Origin: Streptomyces sp. B3I8
GTDB lineage: Bacteria; Actinomycetota; Actinomycetes; Streptomycetales; Streptomycetaceae
Reading direction: 5' to 3'
DNA length: 64,000 nt
NCBI RefSeq assembly: GCF_030816915.1
Contig: NZ_JAUSYN010000002.1
Location: forward strand, 6,895,501 to 6,959,500
The position numbers were made by a program, and so were the translations under genes. Of this stretch, positions 1 to 8,679 are shown in pieces (positions within the stretch are counted from its first letter, which is position 1; each line of letters begins with the position of its first letter). Below the pieces are notes generated by a model. That model saw only the letters and a program-made list of their open reading frames with translations, ran no database searches and had not been told where the DNA came from.

Positions 1-1
1 G

Positions 2-964
2 GCCGTCCGCCGCACCCGCCGGTTCCCCCTGCTCGGCGTGGACGACCCCGAGCACCGCACCCAGCGCCGCATGCTCGTCGCGCACTTCACCCTCAAACGG
101 GCCGCCGCGCTGCGCCCGCGCATCCAGGAGACCGTCGACCGGCTGCTCGACGGCATGGCCGCCGCGGGATCACCCGTCGACCTGGTGAGCACCTTCGCGC
201 TGCCCCTGCCGTCGACCGTGATCTGCGCCCTGCTCGGCGTCCCCTACGCCGACCACGACTTCTTCGAGGAGCAGTCCCGCAGACTGCTGCGCGGCCCCGC
301 CGCGGCCGACGTCGAGGACGCCCGGGAGCGGCTCGACGCGTACCTCGGCGCGCTGATCGACCGCAAACGCGAGGAACCGGGCGACGGCATCCTCGACGAA
401 CTCATCGCGGAGCGGCTGGAGAGCGGCGAACTCGACCGGGAGGACCTGATCTCGCTGTCCGTGCTGCTGCTGATCGCCGGCCACGAGACGACGGCCAACA
501 TGATCTCGCTCGGCACGTTCGCCCTTCTGCGGAACCCCGGCCGCCTGGCCGAACTGCGCGCCGATCCCGGGCTCGTCCCCGCCGCCGTCGAGGAACTGCT
601 GCGGTTCCTGTCCATCGTGGACGGGCTCACCCGGGTCGCCACCGAGGACATCGAGGTCGCCGGGGAGACGGTCCGCGCGGGCGACGGCGTGGTCTTCTCC
701 AACGTCGTCGTCAACCGGGACGCGGCCGTCTTCCCGGGCGGCGACTCCCTCGACTGGCACCGCTCGGCGCGCGGCCACACCGCCTTCGGCTTCGGCATCC
801 ACCAGTGCCTCGGGCAGAACCTGGCCCGCGCCGAACTGGAGATCGCCCTGCGTTCGCTCTTCGAGAGGTTCCCCGAGCTGCGGCTCGCCGCGCCCCCGGA
901 CGAGATCCCGCACAAGCCCGGCGACACCATCCAGGGGATGGTCGAACTCCCCGTGGCCTGGTGA
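2..964 (+). CDS. Cytochrome P450, 5' end cut by window edge
   Basis: Haem-thiolate monooxygenase lacking roughly the first 80-90 residues of a normal bacterial P450 of about 400 aa. The reading frame is open to base 2, so the true start lies upstream and the GTG at 38 is internal. The visible 320 residues hold the I-helix motif AGHETT near residue 159, the K-helix ELLR of the ExxR motif near 197, and the haem loop FGFGIHQCLG with the iron-ligating Cys near residue 267. The stop is 11 nt before a 3Fe-4S ferredoxin, the usual electron donor of actinomycete class I P450s, so the two are very likely one transcript. Substrate cannot be told from sequence. Redox partner reductase is not in the window. 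Confidence 0.95.
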   Translation, partial: AVRRTRRFPLLGVDDPEHRTQRRMLVAHFTLKRAAALRPRIQETVDRLLDGMAAAGSPVDLVSTFALPLPSTVICALLGVPYADHDFFEEQSRRLLRGPAAADVEDARERLDAYLGALIDRKREEPGDGILDELIAERLESGELDREDLISLSVLLLIAGHETTANMISLGTFALLRNPGRLAELRADPGLVPAAVEELLRFLSIVDGLTRVATEDIEVAGETVRAGDGVVFSNVVVNRDAAVFPGGDSLDWHRSARGHTAFGFGIHQCLGQNLARAELEIALRSLFERFPELRLAAPPDEIPHKPGDTIQGMVELPVAW

Positions 965-975
965 GGAGGGCACCC

Positions 976-1227
976 ATGAGCGACGACGGCACGCTCGACG
1001 TCAGCATCGACCACGACGTGTGCATCGGCGCCGGCCAGTGCGCGCTCACCGCGCCCGGCGTCTTCACCCAGGACGACGACGGCTTCGGCACCGTGCTGCC
1101 CGGCCGCCGCGACGGGGGCGGCGACCCCCTGGTCCGGGAGGCCGCCCGCGCCTGCCCGGTCGGCGCGGTGGCGGTGCGCGGCATCCGGGGCGAGGGCGAG
1201 ACCGCCGCGGATGAGCGGGTGGGGTAG
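976..1227 (+). CDS. 3Fe-4S ferredoxin, P450 partner
   Basis: Small soluble electron carrier of 83 aa. Cys16, Cys22 (in CIGAGQC) and Cys60 (followed by Pro) are placed as in actinomycete single-cluster ferredoxins in which the fourth Cys is replaced, here by Ala or Gly in CIGAGQC, giving a 3Fe-4S centre. The start is the ATG at 976 preceded by GAGGAGG-like sequence that overlaps the P450 stop; in-frame sequence upstream of it belongs to the P450. Encoded 11 nt downstream of the P450 and probably co-transcribed, it should feed electrons to that enzyme. The C-terminal 15 residues are polar and not part of the fold. Confidence 0.93.
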   Translation: MSDDGTLDVSIDHDVCIGAGQCALTAPGVFTQDDDGFGTVLPGRRDGGGDPLVREAARACPVGAVAVRGIRGEGETAADERVG

Positions 1228-1254
1228 GCGAGCGAGGGTGAGTAGGGTTCCCGG

Positions 1255-1878
1255 GTGACTGCACAGGCCGCCGCACCCGGGAAGCCCTTCCTCTACGTCG
1301 TCGTGTGCGCCGCGGGGGTCGCCTCCGGCGTGGAGGAGCTGATCGCCGCGGCGCAGGAGCGCGGCTGGGAGGTCGGCGTCCTCGCGACACCGCTCGCCCT
1401 CGGCTTCTTCGACACCGCCGCCGTCGAGGCGCGCACCGGACGCGTGATCCGGTCCGCGTGGCGGCTGCCGGGCGAGCCGCGGCCCTTCCCGCCGCCGGAC
1501 GCCGTGGCCGTCGCCCCGGCCACCTTCAACACGCTCAACAAGTGGGCGGCCGGCATCTCCGACACCCTCGCCCTCGGCACGCTCAACGAGGCGTACGGGC
1601 TCGGCGTCCCCATCGGCGTGCTGCCCTGCGTCGGCGAGGCGCTGGCCGCCCACCCCGCCTACGCGGCCGGTCTGCGGCGGCTGCGCGAGATGGGCGTACG
1701 GTTCGCCGACCCGTACGCCGGGACGGGCACGGCGGCGGACGCGGACGCGGACGCGGATGGAGACGGGGACTCGGACGGGGACGGGGACTCGGACGGGGAC
1801 CGCCCGGTGTTCCGCTGGGAACGGGTGCTCGACCTGCTCCCGCAGCCGCCCGCACGGGAGAACACGGACGGCGCGTGA
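1255..1878 (+). CDS. Flavoprotein-family protein (PPC-decarboxylase-like fold)
   Basis: 207 aa starting at GTG. The N-terminal 150 residues resemble the flavoprotein fold of phosphopantothenoylcysteine decarboxylases: a first beta strand FLYVVVCAAGVAS, the central APATFNTLNKWAAGISD segment that in this family contacts FMN, and PIGVLPCVGEALAAHP. Proteins of this kind in Streptomyces are usually annotated only as flavoproteins. The catalytic residues of true CoA-pathway decarboxylases are not evident, so it should not be called Dfp/CoaC. An Asp/Gly/Ser-rich repeat (about residues 161-182) separates the fold from a short C-terminal tail. It lies 27 nt after the ferredoxin and may share its operon, but no functional link is shown. 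Confidence 0.7.
   Translation: MTAQAAAPGKPFLYVVVCAAGVASGVEELIAAAQERGWEVGVLATPLALGFFDTAAVEARTGRVIRSAWRLPGEPRPFPPPDAVAVAPATFNTLNKWAAGISDTLALGTLNEAYGLGVPIGVLPCVGEALAAHPAYAAGLRRLREMGVRFADPYAGTGTAADADADADGDGDSDGDGDSDGDRPVFRWERVLDLLPQPPARENTDGA
1738..1800 (+). repeat. Asp-rich coding repeat in the flavoprotein gene
   Basis: Tandem hexamer and 18-nt units (GACGCG runs, then GGGGACTCGGACGGG twice) encode alternating Asp with Ala, Gly or Ser. The repeat is in frame and could expand or contract without breaking the gene. Its spacing of acidic residues does not match a full calcium-binding repeat such as RTX. Confidence 0.8.
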
Positions 1879-2345
1879 GAAGGGCGTGCGGGTCCCCGGG
1901 GAGGTCCTCGCGTTCACCGTGCGATGACCCCGACATGCATTTCCCGTAACGTTCCGGCGCCTTCCTGAATTTCTGTCGACAAGGGACGGGAGAGCACCTC
2001 CGGTCCGGGCAATTACCCCGTATGGACTGAGTAGTTGACGGTCGGTCAACTTACTCCGAGTTCGGGTGAGGTCCCTTTCGCGGGAAAATGAGCCCCTGTC
2101 TTGTTACTGCTCCCCGGCGTGTGCGAAGGTGTGGGGCGCCGACGTGCGGACAATTCCCATTCCGCCGGACGCGCCCGGTACGCCGTTCGCTCCCCTCTAG
2201 GAGAACGCGGTCGTGGTCGCGCGTGCGGGATGTCGAGAAAAACGCGGATGTGGATTGCGGACGCTCCCCGCGGGACGGTCGGCCGGGCGATGCGTCACCG
2301 GTCCGTACCTGGTCTCGCGCCCAGGGGCAGTGGAGGAAAGTGAAC
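1879..2345. other. 467-nt gap with no convincing gene
   Basis: Lower GC than its neighbours, with AT-richer patches around 1945-1980 and 2080-2160 that suggest promoter sequence for the gene at 2346. It contains the perfect inverted repeat at 2033-2051. An open frame reaching back to 2088 exists, but it has no ribosome site at its upstream starts and its predicted residues look non-coding. Confidence 0.6.
2033..2051. promoter_or_regulatory. Perfect 7-bp inverted repeat, possible operator
   Basis: AGTTGAC, 5-nt centre GGTCG, then GTCAACT. It lies about 295 nt before the start of the sigma-like/lectin gene and about 155 nt after the flavoprotein stop. No run of T follows, so it is more like a protein-binding site than a terminator. 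The binder is unknown. Confidence 0.45.
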
Positions 2346-4325
2346 GTGAACGACGGGGCCGTGCCGCATTCCCCCGAGCCCGGCCGGCCACGCGAGGTGC
2401 CCGACGCGGAACTCGCCGCGGAGCTCAAGAAGTCCGGTGCCGAAGGCCCCGTCCACCGGCCGGTGGAGGAACTCCTCGCCCGGCACGGAGAGGCCGTGTA
2501 CACCTACGCGCGCCTGTGCGTGACCGGGGCGCACCCCGCCGGGATGCTCACCACCTCCGCGTTCAGCCGCCTGTTCGAGAACGCCGGCCGGCAGGGCGGG
2601 CCCACGGCGGCGTGGCGGCCGGCCCTGCTGGTCACCGTCGGCCGGATCGCGGGGGAGTGGGACACCGACCACCGGCGCGACATGCTCCACCCCGAGCTGC
2701 GCTCCGGCGCCGGTTCCGCGGCGGCCCGGCTGCGGCCGACGGCCAACCGGCGGCTCGTCTCCGCCGCCTTCCAGCGGCTCGCCGAACCGGCGCGGTGCCT
2801 GCTCTGGCACATGGAGGTGGAACGCGAGGAGGCGGTCGTGCCCGCCGCGCTGCTCGGGATCGACACCGGTGACGTCCCCGTGCGACTCGCCCGGGCCAGG
2901 GCCCGGCTGCGCGACGCCTGCCTGGAGATCCACCGGGAGTCCGCGCCCCGGGACGACTGCCGGCGGTTCGCCCGGCTGCTCGACGTCGCGCTGCGGCGCG
3001 GGGACCGGGTCCTCGACCCCGACCTGCTCTTCCACATGGACGGCTGCGCGCACTGCCGGGGCGCCGCCGAGCAGCTCGACGGGTTCGACCGGCGGCTGCC
3101 CGTCCTGCTCACCGAGGGGGTCCTCGGCTGGGCCGCACGCGCCTACCTCGACACCCGCGGCCCCCGGGAGCCCGAGCCGGCGCCCCCGCGCGGGCCGACG
3201 GCGATCGACACGCGCATGGACTTCACGGCCCCCGACAGCCCGCCGGTGCCCGCCGCCCCCCGCCCGCGCACCCGGGTCCGCACGGCCGCCGCCCACATGC
3301 GCTCTCTCGCCGACCGCCTCCGCATCACCGCCCCCCGCCCTCGCCGCCCCGCCCGCCGCACCCCCGCGGACCAGGGCCCGCAGGAGGGCCCGCCAGGCGG
3401 GGAGCCGACGAGGGAGGACACGCCGGCGGCGGAGCGGCCCGTGCCGCCCGTCGGTCCCGCCGCGCGGAACCTCCGCGCCGGGGGCGGGCCCGCGCCCGCC
3501 GAAGCCGCCCGGCACCGGTCCAGGCGCCGGGCTCCCGGTGGCACGCTGCGAAACCCGCTCGGGGACACGCTGCGAGGATCGCTGGGCGGCGCGCCGCGAG
3601 CCTCACTCGGCGGCACGCTGCGAGGGCCCTTCGGGGCGGGGTCGCATCGCTCGGGAAGGGGGACGGCCGGGCGGGAGCCGCTTCTCGTGGTGGGCATCGT
3701 GGGGGCCTGTGTCGTCGTACCGCTCCTCGCGTGGGCCGTCATGGGGGCCGACGGGTCCGACGGGGGCGCGGCCGGCACGGCGGAAGGAGCGGCCGGGGGC
3801 ACGGCGTCCTCCCTGCCTCCGTGGGCCGGGACGGCCGCCGACGCCTCCGACGGCGTCCTCCGGAGCCGGCTGCGCAACGCCGGCGACGGGCTGTGCCTCG
3901 ACGTCCGGGGCGGGAAGGCGGACACCGGCGCCGAGGCCGTCCTCGCCGGCTGCGGCCCCGCCCGCACCCAGCGCTGGGCCTACGAGGGCGACGGTCTGCT
4001 GCGCAGCCTCGCCGCGCCCTCGCTCTGCCTCGACTCCCGCCTCGGCTACTCGGTCGTCCTCGCCCCGTGCGCGGGCCGGTCCGCGCACGGGGCGGCGGAC
4101 GTCCGCTACGACTTCACCGCCGAAGGCAACCTCATATCGCGCCAGGACGAGGACCTGGCCCTCACCCCGGCAGCGCCCGGGTCCGACCCCGACCCCGGCA
4201 CCGCGCTCGTGCTGAAGCCGCGCGCGACGGGCGACACGGAACAGCGCTGGCAGACCGGCACCGAGGGCGCGCCGCACACGCGGCCCGTCGACCGGGGCGC
4301 CGAGGGCACGCCCGGGGACCGCTGA
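2346..4325 (+). CDS. Membrane protein: sigma-like region, zinc finger, TM helix, ricin-type lectin
   Basis: About 659 aa. GTG at 2346 is chosen because GGAGG ends 9 nt before it; GTG 2340 is only 3 nt from that site. Order of parts: residues about 30-200 resemble an ECF-type sigma factor, including a helix-turn-helix-like stretch; HMDGCAHC near residue 230 is the HxxxCxxC signature of zinc-binding anti-sigma factors; then a Pro/Arg-rich linker with four degenerate G-G-x-L-R repeats (residues about 398-430); one membrane helix (about 446-470); and a C-terminal beta-trefoil (from about 510) with paired QRW motifs typical of ricin-B lectins. The layout predicts a cytoplasmic N-terminus and an extracellular sugar-binding C-terminus. 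The next gene is convergent, 9 nt away. Whether the sigma-like part still binds RNA polymerase is unknown. Confidence 0.75.
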   Translation: MNDGAVPHSPEPGRPREVPDAELAAELKKSGAEGPVHRPVEELLARHGEAVYTYARLCVTGAHPAGMLTTSAFSRLFENAGRQGGPTAAWRPALLVTVGRIAGEWDTDHRRDMLHPELRSGAGSAAARLRPTANRRLVSAAFQRLAEPARCLLWHMEVEREEAVVPAALLGIDTGDVPVRLARARARLRDACLEIHRESAPRDDCRRFARLLDVALRRGDRVLDPDLLFHMDGCAHCRGAAEQLDGFDRRLPVLLTEGVLGWAARAYLDTRGPREPEPAPPRGPTAIDTRMDFTAPDSPPVPAAPRPRTRVRTAAAHMRSLADRLRITAPRPRRPARRTPADQGPQEGPPGGEPTREDTPAAERPVPPVGPAARNLRAGGGPAPAEAARHRSRRRAPGGTLRNPLGDTLRGSLGGAPRASLGGTLRGPFGAGSHRSGRGTAGREPLLVVGIVGACVVVPLLAWAVMGADGSDGGAAGTAEGAAGGTASSLPPWAGTAADASDGVLRSRLRNAGDGLCLDVRGGKADTGAEAVLAGCGPARTQRWAYEGDGLLRSLAAPSLCLDSRLGYSVVLAPCAGRSAHGAADVRYDFTAEGNLISRQDEDLALTPAAPGSDPDPGTALVLKPRATGDTEQRWQTGTEGAPHTRPVDRGAEGTPGDR

Positions 4326-4334
4326 CCTCCGGTC

Positions 4335-5642
4335 TCAGCCGCCGAACAAGCGGAGCGACAGCCACAGTGCCGTCGTCGCCGGGACCAGAGCCGCCGGCAC
4401 GGTGAGCAGGCCGAGCCGGGTGAACTCGCCGAGATCGACGCCGTGGTCGTGCTGGTGCAGGATGCGCCGCCACAGCAGCGTCGCCAGCGAACCGGCGTAG
4501 GTGAGGTTCGGGCCGATGTTGACGCCGAGCAGCACCGCCAGCACCGGTCCGGTGCCGGCCGGGGCGACCAGCGGCAGCAGTACCAGGACCGCGGGCAGGT
4601 TGTTGATCATGTTGGCCAGCAGCGCGGCCAGGGCCGCGACGCCGAGCAGCGCGGCCCAGCCGGTGCCGTCCGGCAGCAGGTGCCCCAGCGCGTCGGCGAG
4701 CCCGTTGTCGACGACGGCGCGTACCACCACGCCCAGCGCGAGCACGAACGCGAGGAAGCCCGGCGCCGCCGCCCGCACCACCGCCGGCGGGGTCGTACGA
4801 CGGCGCACCAGCGCGCGCACGGCCAGGGTGAGCGCCCCCGCCAGCGCCGACCACGCCGGGTCGATGCCGACGGCGGAGGCCACGACGAAGCCGGCCAGGG
4901 TGCCGACCACGGTGAGCAGCGCGAACACCGGCATCGGCGGCGGCTCCCCGCCGTCCGGACCCTCGGCCGCGACCGTGCCGAGGTCCCGGCGGAAGAACCG
5001 CCGGAAGACGACGTACTCGGCGGCCACCGCCACCAGCCACGGCAGCGCCATCAGCGTGCCGAACCGGACGAAGCCGATGCCGGCGGCGGTGAACGCGAGC
5101 AGGTTGGTGAGGTTGGAGACCGGCAGCAGCAGCGAGGCCGTGTTGGACAGGTGCGTGCAGGCGTAGACGTGCGGTCTGGGGCGGGCGCCCATGTGGGCGG
5201 CGGTGGCGAACACCACGGGGGTGAGCAGGACGACGGTGGCGTCCAGGCTCAGCACCGCGGTGATCGCCGAGGCGAGCGCGAAGACGGCGGTCAGCAGCCG
5301 GCCGGGCCGGCCGGCCGCCCAGCGGGCCGTCCACGCGCCGCAGGCGCGGAACAGCCCCTCCTCGTCGCAGAGGCGGGCGAGGACGAGGACGGCGGCGAGG
5401 AAGCCGACGACGGGCGCGAGATGGGAGATCTCGTCCGCGGCGTGCCCCAGGGAGAGCGCGCCGGTGGCGACGACCAGGGTGGCGGCGGGTACGGCGACGA
5501 CCGCCTCCGGCCAGTTGAACGGCCTGGCCACGGCGCAGGCGAGGACGGCGGCGAGGAGGAGGACGGACAGGGTCTCGGCGAGCGGGGTGTTCAGGGACGG
5601 CCTCCGACGGCGGTGAGGTGCGGGTCTGCCCGCACGCCCCAT
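4335..5642 (-). CDS. ArsB/SLC13-like ion transporter
   Basis: Polytopic inner-membrane protein of up to 435 aa with about 11-12 hydrophobic segments. The pattern of two related halves, each with a loop rich in Asn/Thr/Ser (THLSNTASLLLPVSNLTNLLAF in the first half; NMINNLPAVLVLLP and GVNIGPNLTYAGSLATLLW in the second), is that of the ArsB/CitT (ion transporter) superfamily. Arsenite, citrate or another anion are all possible; there is no ars gene beside it. Two starts are possible: ATG at 5642, with no good ribosome site, or a rare CTG at 5594, which has GGAGG six bases upstream and begins right at the first hydrophobic segment. Convergent with the lectin gene. Confidence 0.8.
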   Translation of the reverse strand: MGRAGRPAPHRRRRPSLNTPLAETLSVLLLAAVLACAVARPFNWPEAVVAVPAATLVVATGALSLGHAADEISHLAPVVGFLAAVLVLARLCDEEGLFRACGAWTARWAAGRPGRLLTAVFALASAITAVLSLDATVVLLTPVVFATAAHMGARPRPHVYACTHLSNTASLLLPVSNLTNLLAFTAAGIGFVRFGTLMALPWLVAVAAEYVVFRRFFRRDLGTVAAEGPDGGEPPPMPVFALLTVVGTLAGFVVASAVGIDPAWSALAGALTLAVRALVRRRTTPPAVVRAAAPGFLAFVLALGVVVRAVVDNGLADALGHLLPDGTGWAALLGVAALAALLANMINNLPAVLVLLPLVAPAGTGPVLAVLLGVNIGPNLTYAGSLATLLWRRILHQHDHGVDLGEFTRLGLLTVPAALVPATTALWLSLRLFGG

Positions 5643-5688
5643 TTTCCCGGTTCGGGGCAGGTCATGGGGCCGACCCCCGGGCGAGCCG

Positions 5689-8202
5689 CTACCACCCTTC
5701 CAGCAGCGCCATCTCCGCCCAGATCGTCTTGCCCTCCGGGGTGTGGCGGGTCCCCCACCGCTGGGTCAGCTGAGCCACCAGCAGCAGCCCCCGCCCGCCC
5801 TCGTCGTACGTCTTCGCGCGCCGCAGATGCGGTGCCGTCGGGCTCGTGTCCGACACCTCGCAGATCAGGATGGACGTGTCGTGGATCAGCCGCAGCCGGA
5901 TCGGCCGTTCCCCGTAGCGGATCGCGTTGGTGACGAGTTCGCTCACCACCAATTCCGCCGTGAACGCCGTCTCCGTCAGCCGCCACCGTTCCAGCTGCCC
6001 CACCACCTGCTTGCGGATCGCCGCGACCAGCGACGGGTCCGCGGGGATGTCCCACGTCGCGACCTGCGAGGCGGGCAGCCCCCGGGTCCGGGCCAGCAGC
6101 AGCGCCACGTCGTCCGCGGCCCCGCCCGTCGGCAACAGCGCGTGCAGCACCCGGTCGCACGCCGCGTCCAGCGAGTCGGACCCGCCGGGCGTGTCGGCAC
6201 TGTGGGCGCAGCCGGCGCCGGCGGTGCCGTCGTGGGGGAACGCCGTGCCGGTCACCGGCGGCGGGGACAGTGCCTCGCACAGCAGCCGCTGACTGATCTC
6301 CGGGTCCCGTTCCCGGCTCTCCACCAGGCCGTCGGTGTACAGCCCCAGCACGGTGCCCTCGGGCAGTTCGAGCTGGACCGCCTCGAACGGCAGCCCGCCC
6401 AGCCCCAGCGGCGGCCCGGCCGGGACGTCGACCGGGCGGGCCGGGCCGCCACCGGGCGGCGCCAGCACCGGCGGCGGATGCCCGGCGCGGGCCATGGTGC
6501 ACCGGCGCGAGACCGGGTCGTACACCGCGTACAGACAGGTCGCGCCGACCTCCCCGGTCGTGCCGTCCGGCCCGCTCTCCACGGACAGCCGCAGCACCAG
6601 GTCGTCGAGGTGGGTCAGCAGCTCGTCGGGGGCGAGGTCGATGTCGGCGAGGGTGCGGACGGCGGTGCGCAGCCGGCCCATCGTCGCCGAGGCCCGGATG
6701 CCGTGGCCGACGACATCCCCGACGATCATGGCGACCCGCATCCCGGACAGCGGGATCACGTCGAACCAGTCGCCGCCGACCCCGGCGCGGGCGGCCGGGA
6801 GATAGCGGGAGGCCGCCTCCACCGCCGCCGTCCGCGGCAGCCGCTGGGGCAGCAGACTGCGCTGCAGGGCCAGCGCGGTCTCGCGCTCCCGTGAGTAGCG
6901 GCGGGCGTTGTCGATGCACACGGCGGCCCGCGCGGTGACCTCCTCGGCCAGCAGCACGTCGTCCGGGGTGAACGCCTCGGGCCGGAGGAAGCGGCTGAGG
7001 ACGGCGACCCCGAGGGTGCTGCCGCGGGCCCGCAGCGGCACCGACATCGAGGAGTGGATGCCGAGCGCGCGGATCCGCCGGGCCCGCACCGGGTCCTCGG
7101 CCAGCCACTCGGTGAGGGCGGCCGTCGGGTCCCCGGCGAGGACGGTGTTCCCCGTGGCCAGGCAGGCGGCCTGGGGCGAGGGCGCGGGGTACGACCGGGT
7201 GGTGCCGAGCCCGGTCAGCGCCTCGGGGCCGCCTGGCGTCGACGACCGGTGCGCGGTGCGGCGCAGCGCGACGGGAAAGGTGAGGGAAACCGGAGACGGG
7301 TCGCTGCCGTCCTCCGGCCCGTCCAGCAGGTCGATGCTGACGAAGTCGGCGAGCGCCGGCACGCAGACGTCGGCCAGCTCCTGGGCGGTGCGGGCCACGT
7401 CGAGTGTGCTGCCGATGCGCACGCTCGCCTCGTTGACGAGCTGGAGCCGCTTGCGGGCCAGGTGCTCCTCGGTGAAGTCGTGCATCGTCATGCAGACGCC
7501 GCGCACCCGGCCCCCGTCGTCGACCACCGGAGCCACCCGGAAGAGCCAGGCGCTGGTCCGCCCGGCCACGTCGGCGGAGACGAGGGTGCGCACGTCGTCG
7601 GCGCGGCCGGTGGTGAGCACGTGGAACATGTCCCGCTCGATCTCCTCGCTCTCCCGCCGGCCGCCGACCTCGGAGGGACGCAGTCCGCGGACGCGCTCCT
7701 CGGGAATGCCCATGATCAGGGACATCGCCCGGTTGAACCGGCGCAGTCGCAGCCGCTCGTCGTAGACGGCGGTGGCGCACGGGGACTGGGCCAGTGCCGT
7801 CCGGGCCAGCGGGTCGTCGTCGGGGAGGGGCGCGGTGTCCTCCAGCGGGGTCACCACCAGCCAGTGGGCGGGGCCGTCGGCGCCGGCCGGGCGGTGGTGG
7901 GCGAGGACCCACACGGAGACGGTGTTCCCGTCCCGGTGGCGCAGGCGCAGGAGGCCGTCGACGCGGTAGGAGGGGTCCGCGGGGAGGACAGGACCGGCGG
8001 GGTCGGCCAGGAGCCCGGCGGCGGGGCGCCCCACGACCTCGTCGGCCGCGTACCCGAGCAGCCGCCGCGCGCCCTCGTTCCACTCCCGCAGCGTGCCGCC
8101 GTCGTCGACGACCGCCCGCGCCGTGGCGGCGTCGTCGTACGGGTACTCCGGGATCATCCTCGCCACTTCCTTGCGCACACTCCGGGTGAACAGGGGCGTC
8201 AC
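5689..8202 (-). CDS. PAS-PAS-GAF-PP2C (SpoIIE) phosphatase with anti-sigma kinase-like ATPase domain
   Basis: 837 aa from GTG 8202; an internal ATG 15 codons on (MIPEYPYDD, preceded by a GAGG-type site) is equally likely. Two PAS domains (about 25-120 and 130-245), a GAF domain (about 270-445), a PP2C/SpoIIE phosphatase (about 460-690; metal-binding VGGDWFDV, GDVVGHG, YTDGLVE) and a C-terminal HATPase of the SpoIIAB/RsbW type (about 710-830; ELVTNAIRYG, DEGGRGLLLV). Such proteins are predicted to dephosphorylate, and perhaps also phosphorylate, anti-sigma-factor antagonists in response to redox, light or ligand input. No cognate antagonist gene lies next to it. The window holds two further SpoIIE-type phosphatases. 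Confidence 0.93.
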   Translation of the reverse strand: MTPLFTRSVRKEVARMIPEYPYDDAATARAVVDDGGTLREWNEGARRLLGYAADEVVGRPAAGLLADPAGPVLPADPSYRVDGLLRLRHRDGNTVSVWVLAHHRPAGADGPAHWLVVTPLEDTAPLPDDDPLARTALAQSPCATAVYDERLRLRRFNRAMSLIMGIPEERVRGLRPSEVGGRRESEEIERDMFHVLTTGRADDVRTLVSADVAGRTSAWLFRVAPVVDDGGRVRGVCMTMHDFTEEHLARKRLQLVNEASVRIGSTLDVARTAQELADVCVPALADFVSIDLLDGPEDGSDPSPVSLTFPVALRRTAHRSSTPGGPEALTGLGTTRSYPAPSPQAACLATGNTVLAGDPTAALTEWLAEDPVRARRIRALGIHSSMSVPLRARGSTLGVAVLSRFLRPEAFTPDDVLLAEEVTARAAVCIDNARRYSRERETALALQRSLLPQRLPRTAAVEAASRYLPAARAGVGGDWFDVIPLSGMRVAMIVGDVVGHGIRASATMGRLRTAVRTLADIDLAPDELLTHLDDLVLRLSVESGPDGTTGEVGATCLYAVYDPVSRRCTMARAGHPPPVLAPPGGGPARPVDVPAGPPLGLGGLPFEAVQLELPEGTVLGLYTDGLVESRERDPEISQRLLCEALSPPPVTGTAFPHDGTAGAGCAHSADTPGGSDSLDAACDRVLHALLPTGGAADDVALLLARTRGLPASQVATWDIPADPSLVAAIRKQVVGQLERWRLTETAFTAELVVSELVTNAIRYGERPIRLRLIHDTSILICEVSDTSPTAPHLRRAKTYDEGGRGLLLVAQLTQRWGTRHTPEGKTIWAEMALLEGW

Positions 8203-8430
8203 ACGTCGTTCCCAGGTTAGAGCCTGTCCTTTGGATCAGCCCTGCCGGACCCTTGACAAGCGCATGGCCAACTTGCGCGGACCCGGTCCGTTCGCGGTCC
8301 GTTCCGCGACGCGTTCCGGCCCGCTGCCGGTACCGGGCGGCCTCCTGGACGTTCGGCGCCGGGTACCGAGGCACACCCGCTCCCACCAGCCAGTATTTAC
8401 GGGTAAGTACCCTCGGAGTACCGTTGGCGC

Positions 8431-8676
8431 ATGCCAGCGTTGAATGTGGAGTTCAGCGAGCGTGAGCTCGAGGACCTCCGGCAGATCGCCAAGGAGCGCG
8501 GTACGTCGATGAAGGCACTCGTGCGCGAGGCGGCAGCCGCCGACATCGCCCGGCACCGGGCGCTGCAGGAAGGCGCGGAGGCGTTCCGGCGCTTCTTCAC
8601 CGCGCACGCCGCGGAGTTCGCCGCCGCCTTCCCCGAGGACGAGTCACCCGGCGGAAGCGAGGGGCGGGACGTCTGA
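8431..8676 (+). CDS. Ribbon-helix-helix antitoxin-like protein
   Basis: 81 aa. The N-terminus (beta strand ALNVEFSERELEDLRQIAKERG, then SMKALVREAA) has the strand-helix-turn-helix pattern of MetJ/Arc-type repressors; the remainder is a charged helix able to cover a partner. The stop is 3 nt before the next gene, and that gene is Fic/Doc-like, the standard arrangement of a type II toxin-antitoxin pair with the antitoxin first. Autoregulation is expected: the short AT-rich leader just upstream (8390-8425) contains GGGTA-AG-TACCC, a small inverted repeat that could be an operator. Confidence 0.8.
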   Translation: MPALNVEFSERELEDLRQIAKERGTSMKALVREAAAADIARHRALQEGAEAFRRFFTAHAAEFAAAFPEDESPGGSEGRDV

Positions 8677-8679
8677 GCC

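Noticed and set aside
4443..5933. A 496-aa plus-strand frame rich in Gln, His and Glu
   Set aside because: Antisense of the ArsB-like transporter, whose membrane helices are clear on the minus strand.
8221..8262. AGCCTGTCCTTTGGATCA considered as the inverted-repeat end of an insertion sequence
   Set aside because: No matching opposite end or transposase sequence is visible nearby, so there is no support beyond a vague resemblance.
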